Shown: one piece after another, positions 6,475-8,907 of the stretch | Position numbering within the stretch: the first letter of the stretch is position 1 | Layout: each line of letters opens with the position of its first letter | NCBI GenBank assembly: GCA_900549195.1 | Contig: URNK01000069.1 | Location: forward strand, 1-8,907 | Reading direction: 5' to 3' | Source of the DNA: an uncultured Collinsella sp. | GTDB taxonomy: Bacteria > Actinomycetota > Coriobacteriia > Coriobacteriales > Coriobacteriaceae | Length of the DNA: 8,907 nt | The notes under the pieces: model-generated | Told to the model about the DNA's origin: nothing | Database searches by the model: none | What the model saw: the letters and a program-made list of their open reading frames with translations, nothing else | Position numbers and translations under genes: made by a program

Positions 6475-7206
6475 CTAGTGCAGAATCTTGGACAGGAACT
6501 CGCGGCAACGCGGGTTCTCGGGGTTATCGAAGAAGTGCTCGGGCGTGCCCTCCTCCAGAATGCGGCCGTCCTCCATAAAGATGACGCGGTCGGCCACCTG
6601 GCGCGCAAAGCCCATCTCGTGCGTCACGCAGATCATGGTGATGTCCTCCTGCGCGAGCTCAATCATAACGTCCAGTACCTCCTGGACCATCTCGGGGTCG
6701 AGCGCCGAGGTCGGCTCGTCAAACAGGATGATAGGCTGCTTGGTGCACAGGGCACGGGCGATGGCGATGCGCTGCTGCTGACCGCCCGAGAGATTCTGCG
6801 GATACTCGCCAGCCTTATGCGCCATGCCGACGCGCTTGAGCGCGGCGATGGCGATCTCGGTCGCCTTCTCCTTGCTCTTCTTTTGCAGCTTGATGGGTGC
6901 GAGCGTCAGGTTGCCCAGCACCGTCATGTTGGGATACAGGTTGAACTGCTGAAACACCATGGAGCTGTACTTGCGAGCCATCTCCAGGTGATTCTTTTTG
7001 GTGAGCGGCGTACCGTCGATGACGACCTCGCCCGACGTGGGCTCCTCCAGATAATCGACGCAACGGATGAGCGTCGACTTACCCGAGCCGGAAGGCCCGA
7101 TCATTACGAGCTTCTCGCCGCGCTTGACGGTGAGATTGATATCTTTGAGCACATGCAGGTCGCCAAAGTACTTGTTGAGATGCTTGATCTCGATCATGTC
7201 TGCCAT
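6475..7206 (-). CDS. Polar amino acid ABC transporter ATP-binding protein (GlnQ/HisP type)
   Basis: This 243-residue cytoplasmic ATPase drives the importer encoded downstream. All nucleotide-binding motifs are intact: Walker A GPSGSGKST (37-45), Q-loop in VFQQFNLYPNMT (84-95), signature LSGGQQQR (139-146), Walker B IILFDEP (159-165), D-loop SALD (167-170) and H-loop H196 in VTHEMGFA (194-201). The spacing and the FNLYPNMT segment are typical of the polar amino acid uptake subfamily. The ATG at 7206 follows GGGAAGGGA (minus strand, 7220-7212) with a 5-base gap. Met4 is a weaker alternative. It is the first gene of the operon, and the stop TAG lies 8 bases before the binding-protein ATG. Confidence 0.94.
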   Translation of the reverse strand: MADMIEIKHLNKYFGDLHVLKDINLTVKRGEKLVMIGPSGSGKSTLIRCVDYLEEPTSGEVVIDGTPLTKKNHLEMARKYSSMVFQQFNLYPNMTVLGNLTLAPIKLQKKSKEKATEIAIAALKRVGMAHKAGEYPQNLSGGQQQRIAIARALCTKQPIILFDEPTSALDPEMVQEVLDVMIELAQEDITMICVTHEMGFARQVADRVIFMEDGRILEEGTPEHFFDNPENPRCREFLSKILH

Positions 7207-7241
7207 GAATGTCCCTTCCCTGCGTTTACACGAGTTGAACT

Positions 7242-7247
7242 ATTGTA
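7242..7247 (-). promoter_or_regulatory. Candidate -10 box for the amino acid transporter operon
   Basis: On the minus strand these bases read TACAAT, five of six consensus positions, 35 bases before the ATPase start. The expected -35 position (7265-7270) reads CTGCGG and is poor, so the promoter may need an activator. The assignment rests on position and the -10 match alone. Confidence 0.4.
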
Positions 7248-7255
7248 CGGAAAGA

Positions 7256-7287
7256 ACCACATTTCCGCAGCCCACACCACATTCCCG
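7256..7287. repeat. Direct repeat pair, candidate operator
   Basis: ACCACATTTCCG (7256-7267) and ACCACATTCCCG (7276-7287) match at 11 of 12 positions and start exactly 20 bp apart, about two helical turns. They overlap and lie just upstream of the expected -35 position of the transporter promoter on the minus strand, a usual place for a dimeric or tandem regulator. Confidence 0.45.
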
Positions 7288-7332
7288 TAAAGAACCCGCA
7301 ACCTTTAACCCACTCATTGGGGACAGCCCAGC

Positions 7333-7364
7333 AAAAAGGGGCGCGACCATGACGGCCACGCCCC
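7333..7364 (-). terminator. Rho-independent terminator of yqeY
   Basis: Read on the minus strand, an 11-bp stem (7364-7354 with 7348-7338, including two G-U pairs) closes a 5-nt loop and is followed directly by five T (7337-7333). It starts about 30 bases after the yqeY stop codon. It should insulate the downstream transporter operon from read-through. Confidence 0.9.
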
Positions 7365-7394
7365 CCTCAACATCAACTATGTACCGCTCGGCCC

Positions 7395-7838
7395 TTACGC
7401 GAGTTTGGCTCCGACGATCTTTGCCGCGGCCGGCTTGTCGAAGTTGCCGCCGGTGGCCTTGCCGAGCGCACCCATAACCTGGCCCATCTGCTTCTTGGAC
7501 GTGGCGCCCAGCTCGGCGATGACCTGCTCGATCAGGGCCTCGAGCTCCTCGCCCGAAACCTGCGCGGGCAGCAGACTTTCCAGAATCTCGACCTGCTCGG
7601 TCAGGTTGTCGGTACGCTCCTGGTCGGTACCGGCCTTGATGGACATCTCCAGCGTCTCGCTCGTCTGCTTAATCAGACGCTTGATCATGCTGTTGACGTC
7701 CTCCTCGGTCACATCGCGGCGCTCGTTAACCTCGATATTCTTCACCTCGGCCTTAACCTGGCGAATGATGGACAGGCGAACCTTGTCCTTGGCCTTCATG
7801 GCCGCGATCATTTCCTTCTGCAGCTCTTCGTTGGTCAT
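7395..7838 (-). CDS. yqeY: GatB/YqeY domain-containing protein
   Basis: The 147-residue helical protein has the usual length for the stand-alone YqeY family, whose fold matches the C-terminal tRNA-contacting part of the amidotransferase subunit GatB. A general tRNA-linked role is assumed for the family, but its cellular function is not settled. Visible family features are the N-terminal helix MTNEELQKEMIAAMKAKDK with RLSIIRQVKAEVKN after it, ESLLPAQVSGEEL (87-99), and the C-terminal MGQVMGALGKATGGNFD (118-134). I chose the ATG at 7838 because AGAGGA lies 7 bases upstream. A TTG two codons earlier would be only one base from that site. It follows the foldase gene by 54 bp and ends in its own terminator. 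Confidence 0.92.
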   Translation of the reverse strand: MTNEELQKEMIAAMKAKDKVRLSIIRQVKAEVKNIEVNERRDVTEEDVNSMIKRLIKQTSETLEMSIKAGTDQERTDNLTEQVEILESLLPAQVSGEELEALIEQVIAELGATSKKQMGQVMGALGKATGGNFDKPAAAKIVGAKLA

Positions 7839-7861
7839 CTGCAAATCCTCTCTAATAGCGT

Positions 7862-7887
7862 GGGCGGCACTCGCGCGAGCACCGCCC
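7862..7887 (-). other. GC-rich hairpin between foldase gene and yqeY
   Basis: A 26-bp near-perfect dyad forms an 11-bp stem with two G-U pairs and a GCGC loop, in the 54-bp gap. No U-run follows on the minus strand, so it is not a classical terminator. It may be a weak pause, a processing site or a stabiliser at the foldase 3' end. Confidence 0.5.
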
Positions 7888-7892
7888 CATGA

Positions 7893-8858
7893 TTACTCAG
7901 TCGTCGACGAATCGTCGGTCGAACTCTTGGTGACGCCCTTCAGGCTGACGTTGTATGGCACGTCTTTGGGCATGGGATTAACGGTGATGTCGGCATCCTT
8001 CTTGTACTGCTCTAGCCACTCGCTGTACGCGGTGCTGGCCGCCTGCGTCTTCACCACGTTGGAGACATACTTCTTGATGTCCTTGGGCACCTGGTTGATG
8101 TCATCAACCTGATTATCGACATGGAAGTAGTCGGTGCACTTGATGATGTGGTAGCCATAGGTCGACTCGACGACTTCGCTCACGTCGCCCTTGTTGAGTC
8201 CCTCGAGCGCCGTCTGGTAGCTGTCGACGAAAGTGGTGAGCTTATCCCAGCCCACATCGCCCTTCTTCTCCTTGGAACCGGTGTCCTCGGAGTACTGCTC
8301 AACGGCGTCCTCAAAGCTCAGCTCACCGGAGTTGATCTTGTCCAGGCACTCCTGCGCCTTGGCCTTGGCGGCAGCCTTGTCCTCGTCGGAAGCGTCGGAA
8401 TCAACCTTGATCAGGATGTTCGACGAGCGGCGGGCGTCGTTGTAGCTGGACAGGTTTTCGTTGATGTAATCGACAATCTCGCTGTCCTTGGGCTTGCTCG
8501 TGGGCGCGACGGCATCCTTGAGTTTCTGCTGCGCCAGACTCTCCTTGAGTGAGTCCTTGTAGGTGTCCTCGGTATAGCCGTAGGTCTTGAGGGTCTTCTT
8601 AAAGGCCTTGGCACCGCCCGCGCTCTTGCACGCGTCCTTCCAAGCCTTCTCGACCTCCTCGTCCGACACCGTCACGCCGTTCTCCTTCTGTGCCTGTTGA
8701 AGCAGAATCTGCTGCGTGTAGGAGTCGATGAGTTGCTTGCGGTACTTCTTGGGCGTGAGGTCGTTGTCAACCAGATACTGCGCCCAATCCTTATCCTTGG
8801 TGTAGCCGTTGGACGTGCGCATGCTCATGATCTGCTTGGTCACGGTGTCCTCGGTGAG
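7893..8858 (-). CDS. Parvulin/SurA-type foldase (peptidylprolyl isomerase), 5'-truncated
   Basis: The 321 readable residues are the C-terminal part of an extracytoplasmic foldase. The true start and any signal peptide or lipobox lie beyond the contig end. Residues about 1-115 form a charged helical SurA_N-like chaperone region. About 140-240 form a parvulin (rotamase) domain with SSNILIKV (145-152), DAVEQYSEDTGSKEKKGDVG (184-203) and YGYHIIK (234-240). The tail is rich in Ser, Thr and Asp. PrsA and SurA relatives help secreted proteins fold outside the membrane and may isomerise prolyl bonds. The first active-site histidine of the usual HIL motif is Asn (N147) here, while the last (H237) is kept. 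In-frame codons above 8858 come from adapter sequence and must not be annotated. Confidence 0.85.
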   Translation of the reverse strand, partial: LTEDTVTKQIMSMRTSNGYTKDKDWAQYLVDNDLTPKKYRKQLIDSYTQQILLQQAQKENGVTVSDEEVEKAWKDACKSAGGAKAFKKTLKTYGYTEDTYKDSLKESLAQQKLKDAVAPTSKPKDSEIVDYINENLSSYNDARRSSNILIKVDSDASDEDKAAAKAKAQECLDKINSGELSFEDAVEQYSEDTGSKEKKGDVGWDKLTTFVDSYQTALEGLNKGDVSEVVESTYGYHIIKCTDYFHVDNQVDDINQVPKDIKKYVSNVVKTQAASTAYSEWLEQYKKDADITVNPMPKDVPYNVSLKGVTKSSTDDSSTTE

Positions 8859-8907
8859 CTGTCTCTTATACACATCTCCGAGCCCACGAGACTAGCGCTC
8901 ATCTCGT
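8859..8907. other. Nextera (Tn5) sequencing adapter left on the contig end
   Basis: Bases 8859-8877 are the 19-bp Tn5 mosaic end used in Nextera libraries (CTGTCTCTTATACACATCT). Next come the rest of the read-through adapter CCGAGCCCACGAGAC (8878-8892), an 8-base index TAGCGCTC (8893-8900) and ATCTCGT (8901-8907), the start of the P7 flow-cell sequence. The order matches the standard i7 side of the library. This is synthetic DNA, not part of the organism and not an insertion sequence. Confidence 0.98.

Larger units (their letters stand above)
7207..7394. other. Intergenic region between transporter operon and yqeY
   Basis: This 188-bp gap holds the transporter ribosome binding site, a candidate -10 box, a 12-bp direct repeat, a lone GGGACAG word (7320-7326) and the yqeY terminator. 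No coding sequence is apparent. Confidence 0.7.

Noticed and set aside
5585..7290. Long plus-strand open frames opposite the binding protein and ATPase
   Set aside because: They mirror the minus-strand genes with intact Walker, lipobox and Tat motifs, and no ribosome binding site or recognisable domain supports them.
8859..8877. Tn5 mosaic end as evidence of a transposon insertion
   Set aside because: It is followed by the Nextera adapter, index and P7 sequence, so it is a library artefact.
1..8907. CRISPR arrays, tRNA or rRNA genes, phage or defence genes
   Set aside because: I saw no regularly spaced repeats, no cloverleaf or rRNA-like sequence, and no integrase, nuclease or toxin-antitoxin-like products in any supported gene.

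Overview
The window is a GC-rich bacterial contig segment. Its dense G/C third positions, protein style and the intergenic repeats between genes look like a Coriobacteriia gut actinobacterium, most likely Collinsella or a relative. That placement is inferred from familiarity with such proteins, not from a search. The last 49 bases (8859-8907) are not biological: they are an untrimmed Nextera (Tn5) i7 sequencing adapter with its index, so the genome ends at 8858 inside a gene.

Plus strand, 1-3504. A short unassigned stretch (1-134) precedes pth (peptidyl-tRNA hydrolase, 135-764). A 374-bp gap follows. Its first half is a foldback element whose near-identical inverted arms (783-804 and 927-948) enclose a strong terminator. 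Its second half holds a perfect -10 box (TATAAT, 1028-1033), a possible 26-codon leader ORF (1043-1123) and nested hairpins. Then come nfnA and nfnB (1139-3378, overlapping by 10 bp), which encode the two subunits of an NfnAB-type electron-bifurcating NADH-dependent ferredoxin:NADP+ oxidoreductase. A terminator (3407-3444) and a second hairpin (3461-3498) separate them from the convergent genes.

Minus strand, 7247 down to 3505. This is a polar amino acid ABC transporter operon in the order ATPase (7206-6475), Tat-type lipoprotein binding protein (6466-5591), permease (5565-4819), permease (4815-4177). A small cytidylate-kinase-like protein (4128-3505) closes it. The gaps between genes are 3-48 bp. 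A hairpin sits just before the kinase ribosome binding site. A 20-bp-spaced direct repeat next to a candidate -10 box upstream of the ATPase is a possible operator.

Minus strand, 8858 down to 7333. A 5'-truncated secreted parvulin/SurA-like foldase (8858-7893) is followed by a YqeY-family protein (7838-7395), which ends in a textbook terminator (7364-7333).

The genes are ordinary housekeeping and transport functions, and I see no clear new defence or mobile system. The points most worth a second look lie between the genes: the adapter tail and its false protein start, the foldback element after pth, the nfn leader, the transporter operator repeat, and a GGGACAG word found only in intergenic DNA.
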